A model generated the notes under the pieces. The model saw only the letters and a list, made by a program, of their open reading frames with translations, did no database searches and was not told the origin of the DNA. A program made the position numbers and the translations under genes. From an uncultured Lachnospiraceae bacterium (lineage in GTDB: Bacteria; Bacillota; Clostridia; Lachnospirales; Lachnospiraceae): a stretch of 51,239 nt of DNA. The DNA lies in assembly GCA_947593735.1 (NCBI GenBank), contig CANQDT010000017.1, forward strand, positions 1 to 51,239, written 5' to 3'. Every line of letters starts with the position of its first letter. The first letter of the stretch is position 1. Below, piece after piece: positions 1 to 8,280 of the stretch.

Positions 1-1
1 A

Positions 2-70
2 AATGAGGACGGAACATATGGGACGATCTATTGGAGTTCTCACGTTCAGATGATCCGGCAGGAGGAATAA
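2..70 (+). CDS. C-terminal tail of an unknown protein, cut by the window start
   Basis: An open frame enters from the left edge and stops at a TAA at 68-70, giving 22 residues that end in IRQEE. It has no recognisable motif and is too short to assign. The frame may simply be open by chance. The surrounding 650 bases hold several short broken frames and are AT-richer than the genes further right. Confidence 0.2.
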   Translation, partial: NEDGTYGTIYWSSHVQMIRQEE

Positions 71-395
71 GCGAAACCCCCAGAATTGATTTTATTGCAA
101 AAGCTGTAGGTTTGTCAAACATTTTTTCAGTATGGTGGGTTTGAATGGACAGTAAAAGAGGGCACCAGTAGGGCGCTACAACTAAACTAGCAATACCGCC
201 TGTAGAATTGACAAAAAAACAGGCGAATGTGCTTAAAGAAATAAAGGTATGCGAAGGAACAAAAATAAAATTTGAAATTGTTATAGCCAAATAAAGAAAA
301 ATGGAGGAGTTGGCTCAGGTCATTCAGCAGGCATATGAGGCGAAGAATCAATATCCGGCATATGATGGAGGTAAGATTTTGGTTATGAAATTCCT
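71..395 (+). other. Degenerate, mostly non-coding stretch with short frame fragments
   Basis: No intact gene is visible here. Short frames look like remnants: one ends at 142-144, another runs about 201-291 and ends KFEIVIAK before a TAA, and a 32-residue frame starts at the ATG at 301 (MEELAQVIQQAYEAKNQYP...) and ends at 399. The last overlaps the next frame by ATGA, which is how coupled genes look, but its ribosome site is weak. I read the stretch as decayed accessory DNA. Confidence 0.35.
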
Positions 396-560
396 ATGAG
401 AAAAAGACCAGGCAGTTACTATCTTCCGGTTGACCATAGGACAATGCCCGTGACCAGCAGTTTTATCGAGATTTCGGAAAAAGTGAAAGCGATGGTGGAA
501 CAGGATCTTTTGACGCTTGAAGCATTTCGTAAATATAAATCTTTGTTTCTTCTGGGATAG
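396..560 (+). CDS. Small unknown ORF, 54 residues, possible gene remnant
   Basis: The ATG at 396 overlaps the stop of a 32-residue frame (301-399) in an ATGA arrangement, and the frame ends with TAG at 558-560. The product starts MRKRPGSYYLPVDHRTMPV and has an amphipathic middle (ISEKVKAMVEQDLL). No family is recognised. It may be the broken C-terminal half of a longer protein whose N-terminal half lies in the fragments to the left. Whether it is expressed cannot be told from the sequence. Confidence 0.25.
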   Translation: MRKRPGSYYLPVDHRTMPVTSSFIEISEKVKAMVEQDLLTLEAFRKYKSLFLLG

Positions 561-657
561 GAGAGCATTCTATAATAGCGGCAGATTGACAGGGTGAATG
601 AAAAAGAAGTAGAATAAGCAATAGGAAAGCAGAACAGAACGAAAGGGGAAAAGAAAA

Positions 658-1077
658 ATGGGATTGCTAGGGAAAATGTTTGGAAAAAGGAACCGCCCAA
701 CGCTGCGGGAGGATATCGTAACAGCAAAAAACTGGATTGCCGTTGCGTTGACGACATCTGGTTATAAAGCCGATTTTACGATAGAGAGCCTAAAGGAGAT
801 CGATCGGTTTTTTGACGAACAAAATGTGCCGGGAGGATTGCTGAGTGAGCAGGTGGGACAGAGATTGTTTGCGATTGGCGCCTATATCGGCGAGGTTATC
901 ATCGCTGTGATCGGAGGAGAATGGGAGACAGATGATTCTGATCCAGGAGGGGAGATCAATATTGCGGTCAAGCTGCCGGACGGCAATGTTGTATGGCCGG
1001 TACATCGAGCCATGGGCAGATATAAAAACGGGAAGGAAGACAGTATATACGCGTATGTAAGTCTGCTCACCAAATAA
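658..1077 (+). CDS. Unknown 139-residue cytoplasmic protein
   Basis: The start ATG follows a clear ribosome site (AAAGGGGAA about 7 bases upstream). There is no signal peptide or membrane segment. The N-terminus is short and basic (MGLLGKMFGKRNRP). The middle holds an acidic helix (IESLKEIDRFFDEQN) and a conserved-looking block, GAYIGEVIIAVIGGEW, followed by DGNVVWPVHRAMGRYKNG near the C-terminus. This G-Y-x-G-E-x-I ... P layout recalls small proteins found as singletons or as immunity partners of polymorphic toxins, but I cannot name a family with confidence and no toxin gene is visible beside it. It stands alone: degenerate DNA precedes it and a strong terminator follows. Confidence 0.6.
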   Translation: MGLLGKMFGKRNRPTLREDIVTAKNWIAVALTTSGYKADFTIESLKEIDRFFDEQNVPGGLLSEQVGQRLFAIGAYIGEVIIAVIGGEWETDDSDPGGEINIAVKLPDGNVVWPVHRAMGRYKNGKEDSIYAYVSLLTK

Positions 1078-1080
1078 AAG

Positions 1081-1133
1081 AAAAGACCGTTGCAAAACAG
1101 AGGAGCGGTATCTGTGGAGCAATGGTCTTTTTT
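1081..1133 (+). terminator. Intrinsic terminator behind the 139-residue gene
   Basis: AAAAGACCGTTGC (1081-1093) pairs with GCAATGGTCTTTT (from 1119), with one wobble pair, and the 3' arm runs into TTTTTT. It closes the 658-1077 unit and separates it from the Rnf operon. Confidence 0.8.
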
Positions 1134-1288
1134 GTGCCCGGAAGCGGCAGGGGACGGTTTGTGGAAATCGGTTTATGATTCCTGTGGCATTCTCGCGGAA
1201 AATGTGATACACTGATAAATGTGATAGTGGGCGCGGCGACTGCGCGGCGTCGCTTTCAGGTGAAAGAAAAAAGAAAGGCGGTAGAAAT

Positions 1289-2608
1289 ATGATCTGGAAA
1301 TGGAAGGGCGGCGTCCATCCGTGGGACGGGAAAGCCATATCCAAAGAAAAACCAATTAAAATATTTCGGCCTGCCGGAGATGCGGTTTATCCTCTTAGCC
1401 AACATATCGGCGCTCCGGCTGTTCCGATTGTAAAAAAAGGAGATCCGGTTCTGGTGGGGCAAAAGATCGCCGAGGCATCCGGATTCGTATCCGCGCCGAT
1501 TTACAGCGCGGTTTCCGGTACGGTCAGGACAATAGAGCCCAGGATGACGGCGATGGGATCTCTGGTCGAATCCGTTGTGATAGAAAACGACGGAATGTTC
1601 ACGGAAGTGGAATATCCGGAGGCAGAGCCGTGGGAACAGCTGGATAGGAAGGAGATCATTGCCCGGATTCAGGAAGCGGGCGTTGTCGGAATGGGAGGGG
1701 CGACGTTCCCGACTCATGTGAAACTGTCCCCGAAGGAGCCGGATAAAATCCGATATGTGATCGTCAACGGGGCGGAGTGCGAGCCGTATCTTACCTCGGA
1801 TTACCGGAGAATGTTGGAGCAGCCGGAACGGCTGATCCGGGGACTGAACATTATGGTCAGCCTGTTCCCGAATGCGACCGGGATCATTTCGATTGAGGAT
1901 AACAAACCGGAAGCGATCAAAAAAATGAGAGAGCTGACCGCGGGCGAGGAGAAGATAGAAGTAAAAGCGCTGCCCACACGGTATCCGCAGGGCGCGGAGC
2001 GGCAGATGATCTACGCTTCGACAGGGCGAAAGATGAACGCCGATATGCTGCCCGCCGACGCGGGCTGCATTGTCGATAACGTGGATACGGTTGGCGCGAT
2101 CTATGACGCGGTGGCGGAGAGGGAACCCCTGATCGCAAGGATCGTGACGATTACCGGAAACGGCGTAGCCAACCCGCAGAATTACCTCACGCCGATCGGG
2201 ACGAATACAAGAGAATTGATTGAGGAAGCGGGAGGCCTTCTTGGGAATCCGGAAAAGATCATTTCCGGAGGTCCGATGATGGGGACGGCGATGTTTGACC
2301 TGGATGTTCCGATCTGTAAGGGAAGCTCGGCTGTGCTTTGCTTCCAGAAGGATGAAGTATCCGCGGTGAAGCCGGGGAACTGCATTAATTGCGGACGGTG
2401 CGTAAGCGTATGCCCGAGCCGCCTGCTTCCGGTCAAGCTGGCGCAGTTTGCGGCGCACGGGGACAAGCAGAGCTTCCAGGAATATTACGGGCTTGATTGC
2501 TGTGAATGTGGAAGCTGTACTTATATATGTCCCGCGAAACGCCATTTGGCGCAGGCGATCAAGAGTATGCGCAAGGATATCCTTGCGGATCGGAAGAAGA
2601 AATCATAG
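1289..2608 (+). CDS. rnfC: Rnf complex subunit C (electron transport complex, NADH side)
   Basis: RnfC is the peripheral subunit of the ferredoxin:NAD+ oxidoreductase. In this family it binds NAD(H) and FMN and passes electrons through iron-sulfur clusters. The 439 residues carry the usual N-terminal barrel-sandwich region, the glycine-rich GVVGMGGATFPTHVK motif near residue 135, a SLBB-like middle, and two C-terminal [4Fe-4S] motifs, CINCGRCVSVCP and CCECGSCTYICP, each ending in a Cys-Pro. The start at 1289 has an AAAGGCGG ribosome site. It is the first gene of an uninterrupted rnfCDGEAB operon, the common clostridial order, with 14 bases to rnfD. The complex couples reduced ferredoxin oxidation to Na+ or H+ export at the membrane. 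Confidence 0.97.
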   Translation: MIWKWKGGVHPWDGKAISKEKPIKIFRPAGDAVYPLSQHIGAPAVPIVKKGDPVLVGQKIAEASGFVSAPIYSAVSGTVRTIEPRMTAMGSLVESVVIENDGMFTEVEYPEAEPWEQLDRKEIIARIQEAGVVGMGGATFPTHVKLSPKEPDKIRYVIVNGAECEPYLTSDYRRMLEQPERLIRGLNIMVSLFPNATGIISIEDNKPEAIKKMRELTAGEEKIEVKALPTRYPQGAERQMIYASTGRKMNADMLPADAGCIVDNVDTVGAIYDAVAEREPLIARIVTITGNGVANPQNYLTPIGTNTRELIEEAGGLLGNPEKIISGGPMMGTAMFDLDVPICKGSSAVLCFQKDEVSAVKPGNCINCGRCVSVCPSRLLPVKLAQFAAHGDKQSFQEYYGLDCCECGSCTYICPAKRHLAQAIKSMRKDILADRKKKS

Positions 2609-2622
2609 AAAGGAGCTTCACT

Positions 2623-3564
2623 ATGAGTGAATTGTTACATATATCCTCCGAACCTCACGTCAGGGACGCCCGCACGACGCAGAGCATTATGAGGGACGTG
2701 CTGATCGCGCTGCTTCCCGCCGCGTTGTTCGGCGTCTGGAATTTCGGTCTGCACGCCCTGCTTCTGATCGTCGTCTGTATGGTTACCTGCGTCGCGACAG
2801 AGGGACTGTATCAGCATTTTATGCATCAGCCGGTCACGGTCACGGACGGGAGCGCCCTGGTCACGGGGCTGCTGCTCGCGATGAATCTTCCGTCCGGCTT
2901 CCCGGCGGGGCTTGCCGTTCTGGGCAGCGTGTTCGCGATTCTGATCGTCAAGCAGATCTTCGGGGGACTGGGACAGAATATTATGAATCCGGCGCTGGCG
3001 GCAAGATGTTTTCTGATGATCTCGTTCGCCGGCAGGATGACGACATTTGAGAAAGTGGACGCGGTTACCGGCGCGACCCCGCTTGCCATGCTGAAAAACG
3101 GGGCGGTCAGCGACGTGAATATCGGCAGGATGTTTCTGGGGACGATCGGCGGGACGATCGGCGAAACGTCCGCCCTGTGCCTGCTCATCGGAGCGGCGTA
3201 TCTTCTGGCGAGGAAAGTGATCAGCCCGAGGATCCCGTTCGCGTATCTGATCACATTTTCTGTTTTTGTGCTGCTGTTTGGCGGGCATGGCTTTGATGTG
3301 GCTTATCTCGCGGCGGAGCTTTGCGGAGGCGGACTGATGCTCGGCGCGTTCTTTATGGCGACCGATTATGTGACGAGCCCGGTCACCCCGAACGGGAGAA
3401 TTTTGTTTGGCGTGATACTGGGGCTTCTGACCGGATTGTTCCGGATCTTCGGGGCGTCTGCGGAGGGCGTTTCCTACGCGATCATATTCAGCAATCTCCT
3501 GGTACCTCTGATCGAAAAGATCACGGTGCCGAAACGATTTGGAGAGGGGGCGCAGAAAGTATGA
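2623..3564 (+). CDS. rnfD: Rnf complex subunit D, membrane flavoprotein
   Basis: RnfD is an integral membrane subunit of the Rnf pump with covalently bound FMN. The 313-residue protein has a string of hydrophobic segments starting near residue 30 (VLIALLPAALFGVWNFG) and contains VTGATPLAMLK, the S/T-G-A-T flavinylation signature in which the last Thr carries FMN. The frame is open further upstream, but the ATG at 2623 is chosen because AAAGGAG lies just before it and the product then starts MSELLHISSEPHVR, as the family does. The stop overlaps the rnfG start (ATGA), indicating translational coupling. Confidence 0.96.
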   Translation: MSELLHISSEPHVRDARTTQSIMRDVLIALLPAALFGVWNFGLHALLLIVVCMVTCVATEGLYQHFMHQPVTVTDGSALVTGLLLAMNLPSGFPAGLAVLGSVFAILIVKQIFGGLGQNIMNPALAARCFLMISFAGRMTTFEKVDAVTGATPLAMLKNGAVSDVNIGRMFLGTIGGTIGETSALCLLIGAAYLLARKVISPRIPFAYLITFSVFVLLFGGHGFDVAYLAAELCGGGLMLGAFFMATDYVTSPVTPNGRILFGVILGLLTGLFRIFGASAEGVSYAIIFSNLLVPLIEKITVPKRFGEGAQKV

Positions 3565-4160
3565 AAAATTCGATCATCCATGATACGGCGATTTTATTTT
3601 TGATCACATTGATTTCGGGACTTGCGCTCGGCGCCGTATATTCAGTGACAAAGGAACCGATCGCGCGCCAGAAGGTGCTCGCGGAGAACCGCGCGTATCT
3701 GGCGGTCTTCCCGGAAGCGACCGGGTTTACCGCGATGGACGAAACGATAGTGGAAGCCGGGAACGAGGCGATCGCCGCGCAGGGCCATGTGCCTGTTGTG
3801 GAAGCGGTATCGGAAGCGGTCGGCGGATCGGGCTCGCTCGGATATGTGATGAAGGTGACGACGCCGGAAGGATACGGGGGCGATATCACGATCTCCCTTG
3901 GCGTCCGTTCGGACGGAACGGTGACCGGCGTGGAAATGCTGACGATCAGCGAGACGGCGGGACTCGGCATGAAAGCGAAAGACGGCGCGTTCAACGATCA
4001 GTATGACGGAAAACAGGTGGAAGAATTTCAGGTGACGAAAACCGGCGAGGACGGGGATTCGATGATCGACGCGATCAGCGGAGCGACGATCACGTCCCGG
4101 GCGGTAACCGGAGCGGTGAACGCCGGACTTGCCTTTTACCGGCAGATGGCTGTGCAATAA
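3561..4160 (+). CDS. rnfG: Rnf complex subunit G, covalent-FMN protein
   Basis: RnfG is a membrane-anchored subunit whose soluble domain faces outward and carries covalent FMN. The 199-residue product has one N-terminal membrane helix (TAILFLITLISGLALGAVYSV) and a C-terminal DAISGATITSRAVTGAVN block, the SGAT flavin-attachment site. The ATG at 3561 overlaps the rnfD stop by four bases. A longer in-frame extension upstream runs through rnfD in another reading frame and is spurious. The sequence TPEGYGGDITISLGV in the middle matches the FMN-binding domain shared by RnfG and NqrC. Maturation would need an ApbE flavin transferase, which is not in this window. Confidence 0.95.
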   Translation: MKNSIIHDTAILFLITLISGLALGAVYSVTKEPIARQKVLAENRAYLAVFPEATGFTAMDETIVEAGNEAIAAQGHVPVVEAVSEAVGGSGSLGYVMKVTTPEGYGGDITISLGVRSDGTVTGVEMLTISETAGLGMKAKDGAFNDQYDGKQVEEFQVTKTGEDGDSMIDAISGATITSRAVTGAVNAGLAFYRQMAVQ

Positions 4161-4178
4161 CGGAGAGGAGGAAGTGTG

Positions 4179-4796
4179 ATGAATCGGTATACAAAACAGA
4201 TCGTAAACGGGATCGTGACGGAAAATCCGACGTTTGTATTGATGCTCGGCATGTGCCCGACTCTTGCGACGACGACCTCCGCGATAAACGGAATGGGAAT
4301 GGGGCTTACAACGACGGCGGTGCTGGTCTTTTCCAATCTGATCATATCCGCTCTCCGGAATGTGATCCCGGATAAAGTCCGCGTCCCTTCTTATATTGTC
4401 ATTGTGGCGTCCCTGGTCACGGTCGTCCAGTTTTTGCTGGAAGGATTCGTACCGTCTCTGAATGAATCGCTCGGGCTCTATATTCCGCTTATCGTTGTCA
4501 ACTGTATCATCCTCGGCAGGGCGGAAGCGTTCGCGAGCAAAAATCCCGTGCTGCTGTCGGCATGCGACGGGATCGGAATGGGACTTGGATTTACGGTCGG
4601 GCTGACGCTGCTCGGCGCGTTCCGGGAGATTCTCGGCGCCGGTCAGATTTTTGGGAAAACCGTGACGCCGAAAAGCTTTGAACCGGCGACGATCTTTATT
4701 TTGGCGCCGGGGGCGTTTTTTGTCCTGGCGGGTCTGGTCGCGATCCAGAACAAAGTGCGTCTCAGCAAAAAAAATAAGGAGGCCCAAAAAGCATGA
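4179..4796 (+). CDS. rnfE: Rnf complex subunit E, membrane protein
   Basis: RnfE is one of the two homologous, oppositely oriented membrane subunits (with RnfA) that form the ion path. The product (205 residues from the ATG at 4179) has about six hydrophobic segments and the family motif ENPTFVLMLGMCPTLATT near the start; the Cys there is thought to help bind an intramembrane iron-sulfur cluster. A GTG directly before the ATG (4176) is an alternative start. The ribosome site GGAGAGGAGGAAG is strong. The stop overlaps the rnfA start by four bases. Confidence 0.95.
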   Translation: MNRYTKQIVNGIVTENPTFVLMLGMCPTLATTTSAINGMGMGLTTTAVLVFSNLIISALRNVIPDKVRVPSYIVIVASLVTVVQFLLEGFVPSLNESLGLYIPLIVVNCIILGRAEAFASKNPVLLSACDGIGMGLGFTVGLTLLGAFREILGAGQIFGKTVTPKSFEPATIFILAPGAFFVLAGLVAIQNKVRLSKKNKEAQKA

Positions 4797-5368
4797 AAGA
4801 ATTATTGATCATTGCCATCGGCTCCGCCCTGGTAAATAATGTGGTACTGAGCCAGTTTTTGGGCTTATGCCCGTTCCTCGGCGTGTCAAGGCGCGTAAAG
4901 ACGGCGGCAAGCATGGGCGCGGCGGTTATTTTCGTGATCACGATCGCCTCATTTTTCGCGAATCTGGTTTACAACGGGATACTGGTCCCGCTGCATCTGG
5001 AATATCTGGAAACGATCGTATTTATCCTTGTGATCGCGGCGCTGGTCCAGTTCGTCGAGATGTTTCTGAAGAAGTTCAGCCGGTCGCTGTACCATGCGCT
5101 CGGCGTTTATCTCCCTCTGATCACGACCAACTGCGCGGTGCTCGGCGTGGCGATCCTGAATGTACAGAATTCATATAACCTGCTGGAAAGCGTGGTCAAC
5201 GGCATCGGGACGTCGGTCGGATTTACGATCGCGATCGTGATCATGGCGGGGATCCGGGAACGGATCGAATATAACGATATTCCGGAGAGCCTGCAGGGAA
5301 CGCCGATCGTGCTTGTAACCGCGGGTCTGATGGCGATCGCGTTCTTCGGTTTCGCAGGGATCATATAG
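4793..5368 (+). CDS. rnfA: Rnf complex subunit A, membrane protein
   Basis: RnfA pairs with RnfE in the membrane core of the Rnf pump. The 191 residues hold about six transmembrane segments. The N-terminal NNVVLSQFLGLCPFLGVS and the middle LPLITTNCAVLGVAI supply the cysteines expected for the shared cluster. It starts in an ATGA overlap with rnfE and ends 13 bases before rnfB, behind a GAGGAGG ribosome site for that gene. Length and topology are typical for the family. Confidence 0.96.
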   Translation: MKELLIIAIGSALVNNVVLSQFLGLCPFLGVSRRVKTAASMGAAVIFVITIASFFANLVYNGILVPLHLEYLETIVFILVIAALVQFVEMFLKKFSRSLYHALGVYLPLITTNCAVLGVAILNVQNSYNLLESVVNGIGTSVGFTIAIVIMAGIRERIEYNDIPESLQGTPIVLVTAGLMAIAFFGFAGII

Positions 5369-5381
5369 AGGAGGGACAAAA

Positions 5382-6170
5382 ATGAACGGAATGGATATTT
5401 TGATAGCTGCCTGCATTGTCGGCGGCGTGGGGATCGTCATTGGCCTTTTCCTCGGGATCGCTGCGGAAAAGTTTAAAGTGCATGAAGACGAGACGGAACA
5501 CGCGATCCGCGAACTGCTGCCGGGCAATAACTGCGGCGGCTGCGGATACGCGGGCTGCGACGGGCTTGCGGCAGCGATCGCGAAAGGGGAAGCGCCGGCT
5601 TCCGCCTGTCCGGTCGGGGGTCAGGCAGTCGGTCAGGCGATCGGAAAGCTGGTCGGTCAGGAAGTGAATATGGAACATCTCGTCGCCTTTGTCCGCTGCA
5701 GCGGAAACGGGGAAGCGACGAAACAGTATTATCAATATACCGGGGAGCAGGACTGCCGGCAGATGGCGTATGTGCCGAACGGCGGCGCGAAGTCCTGTTC
5801 ATACGGCTGTACCGGGCTTGGAAATTGCGTGAAAGTGTGTAAGTTTGACGCGATCCATATCATCAACGGCCTGGCAGTCGTGGACAAAGAAAAGTGCAGG
5901 GCATGCGGCATGTGTGTCCGGGAATGTCCGAAACATCTGATCCAGCTTGTCCCGTACGCGGGCGCGCACCGGGTCGCGTGCAACAATACGACCAAGGGGA
6001 AAATGGTCCGCGCGGTCTGCAGCCGGGGCTGTATCGGATGTATGCTGTGCGTCAAAAACTGTGAAACGGGCGCGATTACCGTAGAAAATAATCTCGCGCG
6101 CATTGATTACAAAAAATGTACCAACTGCGGGGTATGCGTGGAGAAATGTCCGGCAAAAATTATTTTATAA
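5382..6170 (+). CDS. rnfB: Rnf complex subunit B, polyferredoxin
   Basis: RnfB is the entry point for electrons from ferredoxin. It begins with one membrane helix (ILIAACIVGGVGIVIGLFLG), then the four-Cys NNCGGCGYAGCDGLA...CPVGG cluster domain, and a C-terminal ferredoxin region with further CxxCxxC motifs, among them CRACGMCVRECP, CIGCMLCVKNCE and CTNCGVCVEKCP, plus CTGLGNCVKVCK. The 262-residue length is normal for clostridial RnfB. It closes the operon; the next gene starts 12 bases later and is probably on the same transcript. Confidence 0.96.
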   Translation: MNGMDILIAACIVGGVGIVIGLFLGIAAEKFKVHEDETEHAIRELLPGNNCGGCGYAGCDGLAAAIAKGEAPASACPVGGQAVGQAIGKLVGQEVNMEHLVAFVRCSGNGEATKQYYQYTGEQDCRQMAYVPNGGAKSCSYGCTGLGNCVKVCKFDAIHIINGLAVVDKEKCRACGMCVRECPKHLIQLVPYAGAHRVACNNTTKGKMVRAVCSRGCIGCMLCVKNCETGAITVENNLARIDYKKCTNCGVCVEKCPAKIIL

Positions 6171-6181
6171 GAGGAAGAAAA

Positions 6182-7438
6182 ATGAGAAAAGCGATCATTG
6201 CAGCGGTCATGGCGGTGCTCGTCCTGCTGACCGGATGTTTCGGCGCGGGAAATACGCGGGAACAGACGGAGAAGGCGACCCGGAACACGGCGCGGGAAAA
6301 CAGGGAGCCGGAACCGGACAGGGAGGAAGGACAGCCGCAGGAGCTGGACGAAGTGACGCTGGACGGGGTCACGAATGATCTGGTGAACGGCATGACGCTG
6401 GAGCAGAAGATCGGGCAGATGTTTTTTGTCAATGTCGATCTGCTCGATCCTGCCGACGGCGCAGCGTATGATTATCAGGAGATATCCAGCACGATGCTGG
6501 ACGCGCTCCAGAAATATCCGGTCGGGGGCGTGGTTCTCTTTTCTAAAAATATCATAAATCGGAAACAGACGAAAACCTTTATCCGAAACCTGCAGGACGT
6601 ATCCGAAGTTCCGCTGTTTATCGGCGTGGACGAGGAGGGCGGGACCGTTACCAGGCTCGGGTCGAATCCCAAAATGAAAGTAAAGGATTTTGGGGACATG
6701 GAAAAAATAGGAGCCGGCGGCGATCCGGAAAAAGCGCAGGAGATCGGGGACACGCTTGGGAAACAGCTGTATAAGCTCGGATTTAATGTAGATTTTGCCC
6801 CTGTCGCGGATGTGTACGGGACGAAGCAGTCCGGCATGAAGGAGCGGAGCTTCAGCGCGGATAAGGCGGTCGTTGCAGAGATGGTAAAAGCGGAAGTCAA
6901 AGCGATGCAGAAGCAGAACGTCAGCGCGACGCTCAAGCATTTCCCGGGCATCGGCAGCAGCGTCGGGGATACGCACCTGGAAACGTCTTATTGTTCAAAG
7001 ACGATCCGGCAGCTGCGGAAAAAAGATTTTCTTCCATTTCAGGAGGGGATCGACGCGGGAGCGGATTTTGTCATGGTTGCCCATATCGTCCTGAACCGCG
7101 TGCAGGACAAGAAAGAACCGTCCTCGGTGTCCCGGCTCGTCGTCCATGATATCCTGAGAGAAGAACTCGGCTTTGACGGAGTGATCATCACGGATGCGTT
7201 CAACATGAAAGCGATCACGAACGAATATACAGCCGCCCGCGCGGCGGTTGCCGCGGTGGAAGCGGGAGTCGACGTCGTTCTTATGCCGGAAAAACTCGGG
7301 GAGGCGTATCAGGGACTCCTGGATGCGGTAAAAGGAGGAGAAATTTCCGAAAAAACGATTGATCGGTCGGTCAAACGCATTATACGGACAAAATTGTCAA
7401 GGGGCGTAATTTCTCTTGATTCCGGCATTATTAAGTGA
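6182..7438 (+). CDS. Family 3 glycoside hydrolase lipoprotein (beta-N-acetylhexosaminidase, NagZ-like)
   Basis: The protein begins with a lipoprotein signal (VLVLLTGC, lipid-modified Cys19), so it acts on the outer face of the membrane. A low-complexity, charged linker of about 45 residues follows, then a GH3 TIM barrel. KHFPG...GDTH contains the Asp-His pair (D263, H265) typical of NagZ-type enzymes, and GVIITDAFNMKAI supplies the nucleophile Asp338. Expected activity is release of beta-linked N-acetylglucosamine from muropeptides or glycans. The usual KHFPGHG is KHFPGIG here, losing one His. The start at 6182 gives 418 residues; an in-frame extension overlapping rnfB lacks a signal sequence and is rejected. 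A purC promoter lies inside its 3' end. Confidence 0.88.
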   Translation: MRKAIIAAVMAVLVLLTGCFGAGNTREQTEKATRNTARENREPEPDREEGQPQELDEVTLDGVTNDLVNGMTLEQKIGQMFFVNVDLLDPADGAAYDYQEISSTMLDALQKYPVGGVVLFSKNIINRKQTKTFIRNLQDVSEVPLFIGVDEEGGTVTRLGSNPKMKVKDFGDMEKIGAGGDPEKAQEIGDTLGKQLYKLGFNVDFAPVADVYGTKQSGMKERSFSADKAVVAEMVKAEVKAMQKQNVSATLKHFPGIGSSVGDTHLETSYCSKTIRQLRKKDFLPFQEGIDAGADFVMVAHIVLNRVQDKKEPSSVSRLVVHDILREELGFDGVIITDAFNMKAITNEYTAARAAVAAVEAGVDVVLMPEKLGEAYQGLLDAVKGGEISEKTIDRSVKRIIRTKLSRGVISLDSGIIK

Positions 7439-7444
7439 TACAAT
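7416..7444 (+). promoter_or_regulatory. Sigma-A promoter of the pur operon, overlapping the end of the GH3 gene
   Basis: TTGATT (7416-7421), a 17-base spacer, and TACAAT (7439-7444). The leader that follows, about 90 bases to purC, contains CCGCGG ... CCGCGG arms that would form a hairpin. It does not match the purine riboswitch core that I know, so any attenuation is a guess. Confidence 0.6.
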
Positions 7445-7537
7445 ATCTAGTCGTATGCGGTAAAATACGGGAACCGCGGGGAAACGGTCTTTGTTCCGCG
7501 GCAGTCCTGTGAGAAAAGAAAGGGAGAACCGGCAGAT

Positions 7538-8245
7538 ATGGAGAAAAAAGAGTTATTATATGAAGGAAAGGCAAAGAAGGTCTGGACAACCGAGAATGAC
7601 GATCTTTTGATCGTTGACTATAAGGACGATGCTACGGCGTTTAACGGATTGAAAAAAGGAACGATCGCCGGGAAGGGGATCGTCAACAACCGGATGAGTA
7701 ATTATCTGTGCAGGCTCCTGGAAAAAGAGGGGATCCCGACCCATTATGTGGAGGAACTCAGCGACCGGGAGACCGCGGTAAAGAAAGTGGAGATCGTCCC
7801 GCTGGAAGTGATCATCCGCAATGTGGCGGCGGGCAGCTTCTCCAAAAAGCTCGGGATCGAGGAGGGAACCGCCCTGCTGGAGCCGACGCTGGAATTCAGC
7901 TATAAGAACGACGAGCTGGGCGATCCGATGATCAATGATTATTATGCGATCGCGATCGGCGCGGCGACCCGGAAGGAGATCGACCGGATCACGGAGCTGG
8001 CGTTCCGCGTCAACGATGTGCTGAAGGAGTTTTTCGCTTCTGTCGGCGTGCGCCTGATCGACTTTAAGATCGAATTTGGACGCTGCCACGGGGAGATCAT
8101 CCTTGCGGACGAGATTTCTCCGGATACCTGCAGGTTCTGGGATCTGGAGACAAATGAAAAACTGGATAAAGACCGGTTCCGCCGGGATATGGGCAATGTC
8201 GAGGACGCGTATGCGGAAATGTTCCGACGAATCGGACTGGCATAG
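7538..8245 (+). CDS. purC: SAICAR synthetase
   Basis: PurC joins aspartate to CAIR with ATP to make SAICAR in purine biosynthesis. The 235 residues are of standard length. Visible family marks are [10 protein letters not shown] near the N-terminus, the DATAFNG stretch, [15 protein letters not shown], and the C-terminal LIDFKIEFG and [13 protein letters not shown] motifs that bind metal and substrate. The ribosome site AAAGGGAGAA precedes the ATG. It is the first of four purine genes on this strand and is separated from purF by 35 bases. Confidence 0.97.
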   Translation: MEKKELLYEGKAKKVWTTENDDLLIVDYKDDATAFNGLKKGTIAGKGIVNNRMSNYLCRLLEKEGIPTHYVEELSDRETAVKKVEIVPLEVIIRNVAAGSFSKKLGIEEGTALLEPTLEFSYKNDELGDPMINDYYAIAIGAATRKEIDRITELAFRVNDVLKEFFASVGVRLIDFKIEFGRCHGEIILADEISPDTCRFWDLETNEKLDKDRFRRDMGNVEDAYAEMFRRIGLA

Positions 8246-8280
8246 ATTTCCCCGGATCGTTTATGATTGAAGGAGAGAAT

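Noticed and set aside
1256..2545. 429-codon reverse frame opposite rnfC
   Set aside because: Mirror frame of a GC-rich gene, very rich in Arg, His and Pro; no start signal.
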